A stretch of 64,000 nucleotides of DNA from Rhynchosporium graminicola. Its lineage: Eukaryota; Ascomycota; Leotiomycetes; Helotiales; Ploettnerulaceae. The DNA lies in contig FJUW01000078.1 in assembly GCA_900074885.1 (NCBI GenBank), positions 2,160-66,159 on the forward strand. The letters are read 5' to 3'. This document shows positions 11,170-22,618 of the stretch, in pieces (within the stretch, counting starts at the first letter, position 1; every line of letters begins with the position of its first letter). The notes under the pieces were generated by a model. The model was not told the DNA's origin. It saw only the letters and a list, made by a program, of their open reading frames with translations, and searched no databases. Position numbers and translations under genes: made by a program.

Positions 11170-12410
11170 ATGCAGCTACTTGCCTTGGCCACACTTCTGT
11201 TTTCGTATCAGACCGTTGCTGATACCTGTGTCCCATCTGTACAGCCATTCGGATACTTTAACAACAATACTATTTACCAGACTACAGGGAAGGAGGCCAT
11301 CACCTACCCACGCTTCATCGAGCTTGATGATGGCACAGTCGTCGCCACAGCTTCTCTTCAAGGAAGTAAGGGATTGTCGTATTTCCCGATATTCGAAAGC
11401 AAAGATGGCGGCGCGCACTGGGAATATATCTCAGACTTGAGAGATCAGGTCAATGGATGGGGCTTCAGTGCTCAACCTGCTCTGACTCAACTGACTGAGG
11501 ATCTCGGTGACTACAAAGCAGGCACGATAGTGGCAGCTGGTAATAGTTGGAGCAACAATGGTACGAGGATCGATCTCTATGCTAGCACAGACGGAGCACG
11601 ATCTTGGGAGTTTGTGAGCCACATCGCTCAAGGTGGACCACCAAACACCACAAATGGAGGTAAGTTCATCACGTCTTATGATGTAAAATTACGCTGACGG
11701 CAAGTAGCAACTCCAATCTGGGAGCCATATCTCTTGTGAGGGTAGCAATTTCCTTCTTTTGAATCTGCTAACATTCCAGGCCTTACAAAGGAGAACTGGT
11801 TGCATACTACTCAGATCAACGAGATCGTCTCCACGGCCAGAAGTTAGCCCATCAAACATCATCTGATCTAAAGACTTGGGGACCTATCGTCAACGATGTT
11901 GCGTACCAACAATATATTGCCAGACCAGGAATGACTGTTGTCGCTTATATCCCACCTCTCGACCAATGGATACTTGTCCACGAACTTCCAATCGGCAACT
12001 CGTCCTCATATGGAGTAAACTACCCTGTCTACTACGTGATGGCAAAATCTCCTCTTGAGTTTGGCAAATCTGTTGGACGACCAATCGTCCTCAATGGCAC
12101 GTCTGCTCCAAACGCAAGTCCTTATGTGGTTTGGAGTTCACTCGGAGGGCCCAATGGGACTATTATCGTCTCGGACGCAGACCGACCACAGGTTTACACG
12201 AACTCTTTTGGTGGTGCTTTGGATAAGTGGGAGGAACACGGAACACCGGCAGGTGCTGTTTACTCGAGAGCGATCCAGATCTTCAAGAAGTACCCAAACC
12301 GCTTGTTGATTTACGGAGGAGAGACTTATGACAATTTCCGAGCTGGACTGCACACTCCGTTCTCAGCTACGGTCGTGTCTCTTCACGAGACGCTGTCCAG
12401 ATCAATTTGA
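11170..12410 (+). CDS. secreted GH93-like (exo-arabinanase/sialidase-fold) hydrolase
   Basis: Three exons by splice signals: 11,170-11,659, 11,708-11,735 and 11,780-12,410, giving 382 aa. The junctions restore a continuous protein (A-TPIWEPY-L-PYKGELVAYYSDQRD). Residues 1-17 are a hydrophobic signal peptide, so the product is exported. Two Asp-box motifs (S-x-D-x-G-x-x-W) lie at residues 77-84 (SKDGGAHW) and 139-146 (STDGARSW), as in six-bladed sialidase-fold enzymes. The later LAHQTSSDLKTWGPIVNDVA and ARPGMT segments and the total length match fungal GH93 exo-1,5-alpha-L-arabinanases, which release arabinobiose from plant arabinan. Substrate is inferred from family. The gene is the first one next to the RIP block and is itself intact. 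Confidence 0.8.
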
Positions 12411-14440
12411 AAGAAATCACAGTGAATGATGGTTATATGAAAGAGATATCAAAAGATTATTAAATGAGTGTAACACATGAAATAAGATGGTATTCTTCAC
12501 AAAGTGATTTCCTTCAAAGTGCGTGAGCTCAATTTGGATCGAGGTCGTTGTCACTTTGCCTCTCCTGCGAAAGTTTGAAGCCGACCGGAGATGACTAGAA
12601 CCCTTTCGAGGGCTAGGGACGTTCCCATGAGGCTCCTGGGCATATACTGATCATGGGAAAAAAGAAAGTGATCATGCTGTTTCCTCCAAACAACAAGACG
12701 ACGTGAATGTCAAGGCACTTATACTGCCGAACACTGACGTATTCTAAAGTAAACTAAAGAGTTGCGTGTACACTGAAGCCCTCCTCTACCCTCTCTTTTC
12801 AGGTCTTGAATTTCAGTGTTGGCCTTCAAAGCTCCAGTCTCACTCGTTTCCCGAAAGTGTCGGACGCTTTGAGCGTTTCCGAAAATTCGAAGTCTGTGCC
12901 GCGTCAAGAATTGGGTGGGCAAACTGTCTGTCAACAATGGAAAATGACTTTATATCAAAGAGAGAGTATAGGAAATCATAGTCAACTAGAATTGCTTACT
13001 TTTATTAACCTGGTCTTTAGACTTGGTGTGTAAGAAGGGAAGGGTCGGAATACACTAATTAGAAAGGTTAAAAAATAGTTAACCTTGAAGCATACAGAAT
13101 ACGACGTGTCAAATATTAAGCTTTACGCGCTAGTAGCTTCGAAATAGGTGTTTTTCCTCGAGTTGAATATAGTCACGCTCGACTGAGTGTGAATCTAACA
13201 CTACCGGTGACATAGCAACATACCGAAAGACTAGGAGCCGTGCGATACTATCATGAAGTCCGTCGGTTATATCAACTGCTAATCGTGATAATCGATCGTA
13301 ATAAATAAGTTCGATAGTAGGAAAGAAGGCATATCTCTAAGCTTATAGCAGACGAAAGCGTTAGCTGCGAATATTGCTGGAAGTATGAAACAGTCTATAG
13401 TTACGCACATGACTCCGGTGGAGTTACGTACCGAAGGTTACCTCTGCAGTGCTAGTCAGATATAACTCATAGGTATCAGTAATTCCGAAGAGTTGTACTT
13501 GTAGATTCGTCTTCAGCTCGTAAGGGTAGACGATTACGCAGAAACATTGAATAATCATGTAAATTAAAGCTTCAAAGTCTACGTTCTGTAGTCACCTATT
13601 TACAGTAGTCTTAGTTGACCTACACCTAGCCTCACCCGGGGAGATTCCTACCAAATATACCTATAATAACTTGGCTAACGTTTAGAAGAGTGATATATAT
13701 CTATATTTGAGTTCAAATCGAAGTATATCGAGAGCTTCATAATAACTCTAATAGAGTATATAGGGTAAAGGCTATTGACCAGGTACAGGGGCCAGGTAAC
13801 AGGTACCAACAAGATACAGTATAAACTCTGTAAAGCTACCAAGATTAATACTATTTGTATACTTCATTAAAGAGAAAATAAATCGCATTTAGTTATTTCG
13901 GTTCGAATATACTCTTCTGTTTTTCTTCCCCACGTAGTTTCATAGTGTAATTTATCACTTTTGGATATCTCCAAAGTCGTTTGCTTAGCGAGCAAAAGCG
14001 GCATGCGCGTATCTTGGTGCAATGTGTGTGTATGTCTGTGGCCTCATAACCTTTCAATCGATTCACATCTTTCAGTCTCGAAAACCTTCTTTGTAGACTT
14101 AACAGAGTAGACTCTTCTAAACACACTCTAATCTCCTAAAATAATCAAATACTGGTCAGTATCGCATCGACTGCGGATTTAGCCGAGACAAGGATATTAG
14201 CCAACCAGAGGAGTGAGTTCCAGTAGACGCTATTGCTTCAGGGAGTGCTTCAGGGCGCAGTGCGCTAAGGCTATCTACCTACTACCTGAACTTTATGCTT
14301 TAGACGCCTTTAGAGGCGAACTATAGGCGTTCAGATTGCCCCACAAAGGGGGTAAAAAGGGTGGGATTCCAAGTTCGCCAGGGCTTTAAATTGCTCACAA
14401 GAACGACTCAAGTCACTTGCGTATAGATTTCATTCGGACT
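12411..14440. other. intergenic, partly AT-rich, no gene seen
   Basis: Short ORFs at 12,719-13,033 overlap on both strands without recognisable features. From about 13,050 to 13,900 the sequence is AT-rich and broken in all frames, like an old decayed repeat, though less depleted of CpA/TpG than the left block. No domain can be read. Confidence 0.5.
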
Positions 14441-14442
14441 TG

Positions 14443-14508
14443 GGCGGGGATAGTATCAATGTCTCGGCAGTTAAAAGGCATAATGACTTGTTCATACTAT
14501 TCCCCGCC
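14443..14508. repeat. near-perfect inverted repeat (hairpin-forming)
   Basis: Left arm GGCGGGGATAGTAT (14,443-14,456) and right arm ATACTATTCCCCGCC (14,494-14,508) are reverse complements except for one extra T. They are separated by 37 bp. The pair lies about 285 bp upstream of the secreted-protein start at 14,794. It could be a cruciform, a remnant of terminal inverted repeats, or a regulatory site. Confidence 0.65.
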
Positions 14509-14650
14509 TGGCCCAAACGTTAAAATTTCAGCTGCAGTAAGGCGAAAGATTTGAAGTTCAAACCAGGGTCGGTACTAGAATACACTTTTAGTCTACTCGA
14601 AAAGAAAGGTAGAATCGTCAGCTCGGAAATGACTTAACCTCTCAAATATC

Positions 14651-14657
14651 TATATAT
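14651..14657 (+). promoter_or_regulatory. TATA-box-like sequence of the cysteine-rich protein gene
   Basis: TATATAT lies 137 bp upstream of the ATG at 14,794. The interval down to the ATG is C- and A-rich, like a fungal 5' leader. Assignment is by position only. Confidence 0.35.
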
Positions 14658-14793
14658 GTATGACAGTACCACTTGCTAGGTCCGCGGTATCTGACTCCTC
14701 CATACCTCAACGTGCACACACCTTCCTTTTCCTTCACTCCATCAAACGAACCTCACTTCAGCGATACCAACCCCGAGCATCCAGCCAGCTACT

Positions 14794-15114
14794 ATGCAGC
14801 TGCCAAACTCCTTTCGAGCAATAGCCATGATCGCTATGGCCTGCTCCGCTACTGCTCAGAGAATAGACGACAAGGGATGCGAGGAAATTGACGTCCAGGG
14901 TAACAACGGCTCATGCCAAAACGCTGGCGCTTTCTATCACAACGTCATGATGTGCACCGTCACTGTACAGTGGTGCCAGCTACTATACCCCACCGAGCGA
15001 CCATACCAGACTGCCGATAAGACCACAAGTCTTGAGAACCAAGCGAGTTGCAAAGGCAAATCCGAGGGGGATTATTGTATGCCGAAAGTCATGTGCTGCC
15101 CCCACGCTCTTTGA
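14794..15114 (+). CDS. small secreted cysteine-rich protein (effector candidate)
   Basis: Single-exon ORF of 106 aa. Residues 1-21 form a signal peptide with a hydrophobic core and an ATA-type cleavage site before Gln22. The mature chain of about 85 residues has eight cysteines (29, 41, 54, 61, 86, 95, 101, 102), an even number with a C-terminal Cys-Cys pair. This suits four disulphide bonds in the apoplast or outside the cell. It has no transmembrane segment or GPI-like tail. I do not recognise a family. Size, export signal and cysteine content are what is usually called a candidate effector, but antimicrobial or cell-wall roles are equally possible. It stands alone between long gene-free stretches, downstream of an inverted repeat. 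Confidence 0.7.
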   Translation: MQLPNSFRAIAMIAMACSATAQRIDDKGCEEIDVQGNNGSCQNAGAFYHNVMMCTVTVQWCQLLYPTERPYQTADKTTSLENQASCKGKSEGDYCMPKVMCCPHAL

Positions 15115-16738
15115 ACAAAGTGAGGTATCAGGTTTTTCGGACTAGGTACGTGCAATACAATACCACCTCATCCTGTCGTCTGTCGGGGGAAAAGTTCTGA
15201 CGGGTCGTCAAATAGTTACAATTTGTTCAGCGCGCAAGCAGTAACCCTCGGTCCCGCACTCCCACCCACGAGTATAGTGAGCGGACACATCTGGCACCAC
15301 TTTGCAGTTGAGCGTATGAAGGAGAACACAAGAGATCAGCTTTGTATTGGATTCATGTGCTTTTAGATAGGAGAAATCCATAAATTCATACATGCCAAGG
15401 TCCAACCTCACCTCTTTTTGGCCCACCATCCTCCCCCTCGATCCGAAAATATAGAGGACCATCCATATCCGGAACCGTCATTTGACCGTCCTTTGACCAT
15501 TCTATGCCACTCAAATACCCCTCCTACCCTTGCCTCCAAGGTAGCGACTGTATCCTGTTACTACCCAAAGTAAGACACCAATCATGTACCATGAAGTCCC
15601 ACAGACAATCCGTTAGATTTGGAAGTCAATCATCCATCTCTAATAAAACTCCAGACCTCGCTTCATCCTCATTCCAGCAGGTTTTGTCTCATACATCACT
15701 CAACAATAACTCCCAGAAACGAAAATCGCAAGCGGGTATTATTCTTATCACCACATATCATCATCAAAGACGACAAGCATATATTCTCAGACTGGAAAAT
15801 AGGTCAAGAATAAGCTGAGCATCTCCACCTACGTATAAAGAAGAGACCAAGTTTTCTTCCCTGGTTGTATCCAGGAAGGATAGATCTTTCTATCGTGTTT
15901 TTTTTTTCCAGAGCCTGAGCCAATAAACGAGATGAAATTTAGTGTCTAGGTATTCGTAAAGTCTTGGTTGTCGATTAGGCTTTACTATCATTTCCAAGAT
16001 CGTCATCGAAACCTTTGTGTATTATATCATACTAACATCTATTTCTTATCGTCTCTGCTTACTATCCTTAATCTTTCAAGTGATTAAGATCACGAACTAG
16101 GTACTCCCTTATAGTCTCCTGTAATTCTCATCTAATTCTCATCTGGCGCTGATTCAAAGCCGTAAATATCGATTAGCTATATATACTCCGTGTATACGTC
16201 AACTATCACACTAACATATTCCTCATCTGCGACTTTATATCTGTCATATGTTGCAGCTACTTACACACGCTCTTATAAACTTATTAATATTACTGATCTT
16301 TCGGCACTAGCTAAGATACGGCCTTATCACAGAATTCGTTCTTTTGATATCTATCGCGTTAAATTATCACAGACTTTCTCTTATGATGTATCTCTCTCCC
16401 TTACCTGTCTACTCTTTCAACCCGAACCAGGTATACAACCAAACCCACCACTCGACCAACTCGCTCAGAATATCAAACACCCCCATGGGTCCAGAATATT
16501 ATTCAACAAGTCTTTCAAGATGCCATGATCATGTCCCACCTTGCAGTTACTCATCATTTTAATCATTACCACTTTCCTCCCTCGCTCCAAGTGGGGTTCT
16601 TGGAATCTAATTAGATCGAGCTGTTAAAAACGCAGGTGGGTAGTATGGATGTGAGTAACGTAAGTAGATCTGTATCAAGATTCTATGGGTATATACCGTC
16701 CTTTCTATATCCTATCCTACCCCACCCCAACTAACACC
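15115..16738. other. intergenic, no supported gene
   Basis: Several overlapping ORFs of 60-112 codons occur on + (15,504-16,562), but they are pyrimidine-rich, lack recognisable motifs and look like chance. The region lies between the end of the cysteine-rich gene and the convergent 3' end of the mannosidase gene. Confidence 0.5.
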
Positions 16739-18809
16739 TCAACTAGGCCTCTTCAGAGGATGTGCCTCGGTATTCAAAACCCACGTATCAAGACTAACGA
16801 CATCCCACTCCTCAAAACACAGATAGAAATACTTCAACGTCTCCGCCAACCAGAAGCTCTCCTGTATACATTATTAGCAAAACTCTCTTGCAAAAAATCT
16901 TCTCAACACGACATGAGTATGAGATTTCACGCAACATTCCCACGTCACGGAAGAGATGAATTGAGCAGAAATAACACACCATACTATCCATCTTCTCGCC
17001 CTTTTCCACTTCCCCCTCTCCACCCTTTCCAGTTCCCTTGAATGGAATAGTAACGTCACCTATCGCCGCCGCAGCGATTTTAGTTCGGGAGATTTTTTCG
17101 ACGGCAAGGAACATCCGCCATGCAGCGTCTTCGTATTCTTTCTTCCCCGTCATACGATACAATAAGAAGACGGATTCAATAGCTTCCGGTCTCAAAATAT
17201 ACCGCCGATCATCAATCTGTGTAAAGCCCAGCGTAAGACGTTTTTCTTTGATGATGGTTTGTGCATTGAGAAGTAACTCGGCTTCGCTTGGTGGGCCGTG
17301 GGAGGTGGAAGGTGGTGGGCTATTCTTATTGAGCGCTTCGTGATATATAGACTCGTTCCATTTGCAAGGTGAGTTCGAACCGGGAGCGCAAGGGAGAACG
17401 TTGAAGAGCTCGGGCATGATCCCGTTTATACTGCTATCGTATGCCCACATACAGCCGTGTGTGAGCTCTTCTGCTATAGAGAGGTCGTCTGGACGCGAGA
17501 AGATCTTTGCTGCGAGGCCGACCATTCCGCCCGTGAAGCAGGAGAGATGTTGAGAACGTGGAGTCAGCGTCGCTTCACTATCATGCATCCTCACATCGCC
17601 CGAAAAGGTCAATTTCTCGTTCTTGGGATTGTAAGCACGGAAAAACACCTGCTTCTTAGCGACGTTGATAAAATTCTCGTACAGTGTCTTCGGTTGGCTC
17701 AACAGACCACCAAGAATCAAGTATTGTTTGGGGAAGTACTCATATAAAGAGTCAGACATGCCGCCGAGCGTGAAGGTATTATCTTCATCGAATAAAAGCT
17801 TTTCGGCGTTGATGGAGACAGGCCAGAGTCCTGGTAGTTTGGTACGGTTCTGGGATTTCTCGAACTCGTTGCTTATGCGCTGAACGGCGTCGTAGTATTT
17901 TAGGTCGCCCGTCAATTGCGAAAGTCGTGTAAACTCCAAACTCAGCGACCCAATTTCGGAGACGAGCATTGAATTGGGAGCTTGTTGGGAGGCGCCTTGG
18001 GTATAGCTCTTCCAATCCCATCTGCTAATCGGCATCCTATTCTCCGTATCAAAACATCCCATGAGCAATTCGCCCACCTCAACCGCCTTGCTTAACAAAA
18101 CCTTATATTTTCCCCCACTGATATCATAAGCCGCCAAAAAGCCTCCCAAATACCTAATCGTCGTCTCAAACACATTAATAGACTCCGTTTCTGTGGTCGA
18201 GAAATCAATCTCCTTTACCGCTTTTACGGCGACTTCGAAATCCTCTTTCATACCCATGATCCATAAAGTGTCGAGCGAGTCGACAAGGGTAGCGGCCCAT
18301 CCGCCGAATGTGTCTTTATATGCCCCCGACAGAGGCGCTACTTCATCCCGTAACCAGGCGTGTTTTTTATACCCCGTCCAGCTATGTACGAAACTCTCCT
18401 TCACAGCCGCCCTCCTCTGCAACCGCACTTCCTTTGCTTTGGCATCTTCGACCGGAGCCGAAGCTTGTATTTGGGGGATTTTGACTGGAGATCCAGTCGG
18501 AAGGCGCATAAGTGATTTGACGGGATGGCGGTCGGGGAGTTTCTTGAAGTGGATATTGGAGTTTTTGGTAGATGGGGATTTGGGGGCAGGTATGTAGGGC
18601 GTATAGCCGTAATTCCAGACATTGCGTTCGTGGGTGAGGTAGTAGAGGGAAATCATGGCGAATACTATTGCCTGAAGAGAGGTTAGTATATATACCTCTA
18701 GAGCTGGGCAATGTGATGGAGTTTTTGAAGCCGGATCCCTGATATTGAACAGTTTCATGGGGATGTAACGTACCAGTGCAAACGCTCGCCAGCGGCGTAT
18801 AGCAAGCAT
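16739..18809 (-). CDS. class I alpha-1,2-mannosidase (GH47), ER/Golgi type II membrane protein
   Basis: Three exons on the minus strand: 18,809-18,774, 18,671-16,980 and 16,861-16,739, giving 616 aa. Both introns are needed. Removing the first (GTACGT..TTCAG) joins a short basic N-terminus to a hydrophobic signal-anchor (about residues 9-24). Removing the last restores the family motif as [19 protein letters not shown]. Other GH47 signatures are [20 protein letters not shown] (133-152), [26 protein letters not shown] (506-521) and the C-terminal NTEAHP (606-611), whose Thr is the usual calcium ligand. GH47 enzymes trim alpha-1,2-linked mannose from N-glycans (or mark glycoproteins for degradation) in the secretory pathway, using Ca2+. 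A Ser/Pro/Lys-rich stem follows the membrane anchor. The exact member (ER or Golgi) cannot be decided here. Confidence 0.92.
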
Positions 18810-20017
18810 CGTGTTTTCTCGTGAAAGGGTGAATGATTAAGAGGAATTTAGGGGTATTATTCAAAGGTTATCGAGCTGCGAGTCATGCACATTGCTGGTG
18901 AATGGTAAATATCTTCGAGATAGGGGTAGATGTGCCGTGGTAGTTGTAGTTAGTGCCCGCGTCGCGTGTCGCGTAGGTATTGACCCCTCGATAGTTGGTG
19001 ATAAACAAGGTCTAACGAAGGAATAAGGTGAAGCAGATTTACAGCGTCTCAATTGACTGGCACTTGAAGCTGACCGGATTGTGATCTTGAGGTACCGGTA
19101 AGGTAATGAATTGTCTGGGGATGAGGGGTTCCCGTCGATACCTGGTACCCCAGATTTGCACTCGGATGCGGTGCGGCGTCACACGAGACGTCACACTCAA
19201 TTGAGTTCTACTTGCCGCCTTGGCGAGGATCGCAGTTCAGACGGGACGGGACCAGTTCAGGGGTTCAATGGCAGGCACTTCAGGTTCGCATGTGACGACT
19301 CGAGATGAGATGAGAGGAGAGGAACTCTATCGAGAAGTATGGAATTGAAGGAAGAGAAGAGGATGGACGGAGGAGTAACGCAGAGAATGAAGTATACTAC
19401 TAACACTAATCTGAATCTGAAGTTCATTTTACCCTACAATGTTCTGCTCCATTCACTCCACTCACTTGTTAAATATATGTATATAAATATATATATATAT
19501 TTATATATATATTTATATATATATCTACAAATTTATATATATATCTATATATAGTCAGTCGATTGGAGGTATTGCTGTGCTTGCAACTGTTTGACTGCTA
19601 GTCTAGCGCCGGTCGAGTACTGAATTTGGGATTGAATTTGTTGAAATACTTGGATGTAAGAGGTGTGCAGAGAAAGAGCGCATAGGGCATCCGGGGAAAC
19701 GTTTATTCGGCAGCTACGTGTTACGTGTTGTGCTGTGGTACCTTACCTATGGGATTGCGAGACAGTCGATTCGTAATATTCAAGAAAAGAAGCCGCATGT
19801 GTATTGAAGGGTAATCATAGTTTCGTTACTTGTGACCAAAGCCAGGCTAGCCAACCAATCTACTTCATCACGCCCTTCGATCGTTCATCCCTTGACTGCC
19901 TTTCTTGCTGCCTGTCTCCATACACAGCCTCACAAATTTGAATTCCTGGAATATGAAAAAAAGACCATGCAAGGTTCGGAGCCTGCTCGCTAAGCACACC
20001 ATCACGCAGAGCAACCT
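18810..20017. other. intergenic with TA-rich microsatellite
   Basis: Contains the mannosidase upstream region and the calmodulin 3' side. No gene-like ORF. The only notable structure is the TA-rich tract at 19,468-19,552. Confidence 0.6.
19468..19552. repeat. TA-rich simple repeat (TATATATATTTATA-like)
   Basis: About 85 bp almost entirely of A and T, made of imperfect repeats of a TATATATAT-TTA unit broken by CTACAA and a few Cs. Confidence 0.85.
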
Positions 20018-20997
<980 letters not shown>

Positions 20998-21408
20998 CTT
21001 GTAGGGAGTGTAGGTGGTTAAGAAAGAGGAGGATAGAAAATATAAGGTTTATGAGTTGCGCGACGAGGGGTGTTGAGTGAGGATGTCGTGGCAGTCGGGC
21101 GTCGTCGTAGGTATGATTGTGGTGAGCAATCTCGGTGGTGTTGATGATTGCGATGCAAGTGGGTTTGGGTTGACCTACGGCTCAGCTCAGCTGCTGCGGC
21201 GATCTGAACGGACCAATATGGCAGAACCTCGGTATGGACACCTTCAGCCTCATGCCTTGTCTGAAGAGTGTAAAACATTCGAGTAACAATACAAACAACG
21301 ATGCTTCCATTCCCAACACCACTCTTTTCTACACTTCTCTTCCTGTAGTATCACAGATGATATTTTCATACAGCTTCTCCTTGACTCCGACCGCCCACAA
21401 TCCTCACA
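20998..21408. promoter_or_regulatory. shared divergent promoter region of calmodulin and TLG2
   Basis: The 411 bp between the two start codons must hold both promoters and 5' leaders. A CCAAT pentamer lies at 21,213-21,217 on +. An AAATATAAGG (TATA-like) stretch lies near 21,038, on the calmodulin side. Assigning the motifs to either gene is an inference. Confidence 0.5.
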
Positions 21409-22618
21409 ATGTGGCGCGATAGAACTAATCTGTACCCTCTCCTTCCACGTACACCATTCCGTCCATACTGATACGACTAACAGCTACATATCCTATCGGC
21501 AATCATACGCCCACCACCCTGCCAAGAAGACAAAATACTCCTCTTCAAGCAATGGCTTCTCCTCATCCATACCCTCGGGCTCCTCCGAGCGTCAAGGTCT
21601 CATGTCCGCCGGCGCATTCGAAGACGACGGTGATGCCGTGATAGAGATGGACCTCCTCCCTCCACGCTGGGCAGATATCAGCGACGAAGTGACAGAGTAC
21701 CTGACAGATATTGCATCTAAGAGCTTAAAGTTGGAGAAGCTCCATCAAAAGCATGTGCTACCAGGTTTCGATGACGAGGATGTCAAGAGGAACGAAGAAG
21801 GGGATATTGAGAGGCTGACCCAGGATATTACAAGGGGTTTCCATAATTGCCAGAAAGCGATTCAGAGAGTGGAGATGATGGTTAGGGAAAACAAGCAGCA
21901 AGGTGGGATCAGTAAAGGAGAAGAGACGATGGCGAGAAATATTCAGATCAGTTTGGCTGGGAGGGTGCAGGAGGCTAGCGCTGGGTTTAGGAAGAAGCAG
22001 AGTGCTTACTTGAAGAGTAGGTTTCTTCCCTTGGCTTTTCTGCCCATCAAACATCATTTGGAGCTTTCGGAATTGGGAATTGGACTTTGACTAATGGAAA
22101 CAGAACTCCGCGGTCTCTCAGGAATGAACCCCTCCATCGAACGAACATCAACCCCCCAATATAACAACTTCACCGACCCCTCTCTCCTAGAAACCGAAAC
22201 CGACAAATCGTATTCCCAATCCACCCTCACGCAAACACAGACACAAAAACACCTTACATCCAACGATGCAGCCATAACCCAACGCGAGCGCGAAATCACA
22301 GACATAGCTCAAGGTATAATCGAACTAGCCGACATCTTCAAAGAACTACAAACAATGATCATAGACCAAGGAACTATGCTCGATCGAATAGATTATAACG
22401 TGGAGAGGATGGCGGTTGATGTCAAGGCGGCAGATAAAGAGTTGAATGTCGCGAGTGGCTATCAGAAGAAAGGGACGAAGAGGAGGATAATCTTTCTGTT
22501 AATTTTGCTGGTGGTTGGCATGTTTATACTGCTTATGGTGAAGCCGAAGAGGCATAGTGACGGGGCAGTGGAGAAACCGCCAGAGCAGGTAGGACCGGGT
22601 GAGAGTGCGACGAGTTGA
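21409..22618 (+). CDS. TLG2: t-SNARE of the syntaxin-16/Tlg2 type
   Basis: Three exons: 21,409-21,431, 21,484-22,016 and 22,104-22,618, giving 356 aa. The start is set by a short first exon MWRDRTNL that splices to YISYRQSYAHH, the family's N-terminus. The second junction restores YLKKLRGL-GM. The Habc-like helical domain covers about residues 60-190. The SNARE motif covers about 243-300, with the zero-layer Gln at 274 (MIIDQG). A single C-terminal membrane anchor lies at about 312-331 (IIFLLILLVVGMFILLMV), followed by a short lumenal tail. Tlg2 is the Qa-SNARE for fusion of endosome-derived vesicles with the trans-Golgi network, working with a Vps45-type SM protein. It is an intact housekeeping gene. 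Confidence 0.93.

Noticed and set aside
16190..16562. Overlapping ORFs of 112 and 72 codons on +
   Set aside because: Pyrimidine-rich chance frames in the 3' flank of the mannosidase gene, without motifs.
18382..18864. 160-codon minus-strand ORF over the mannosidase 5' end
   Set aside because: Alternative frame of the GH47 gene whose true frame carries the conserved motifs.
19468..19552. TA-rich tract as a replication origin or centromere-related site
   Set aside because: An 85-bp simple repeat alone gives no support for such a role.
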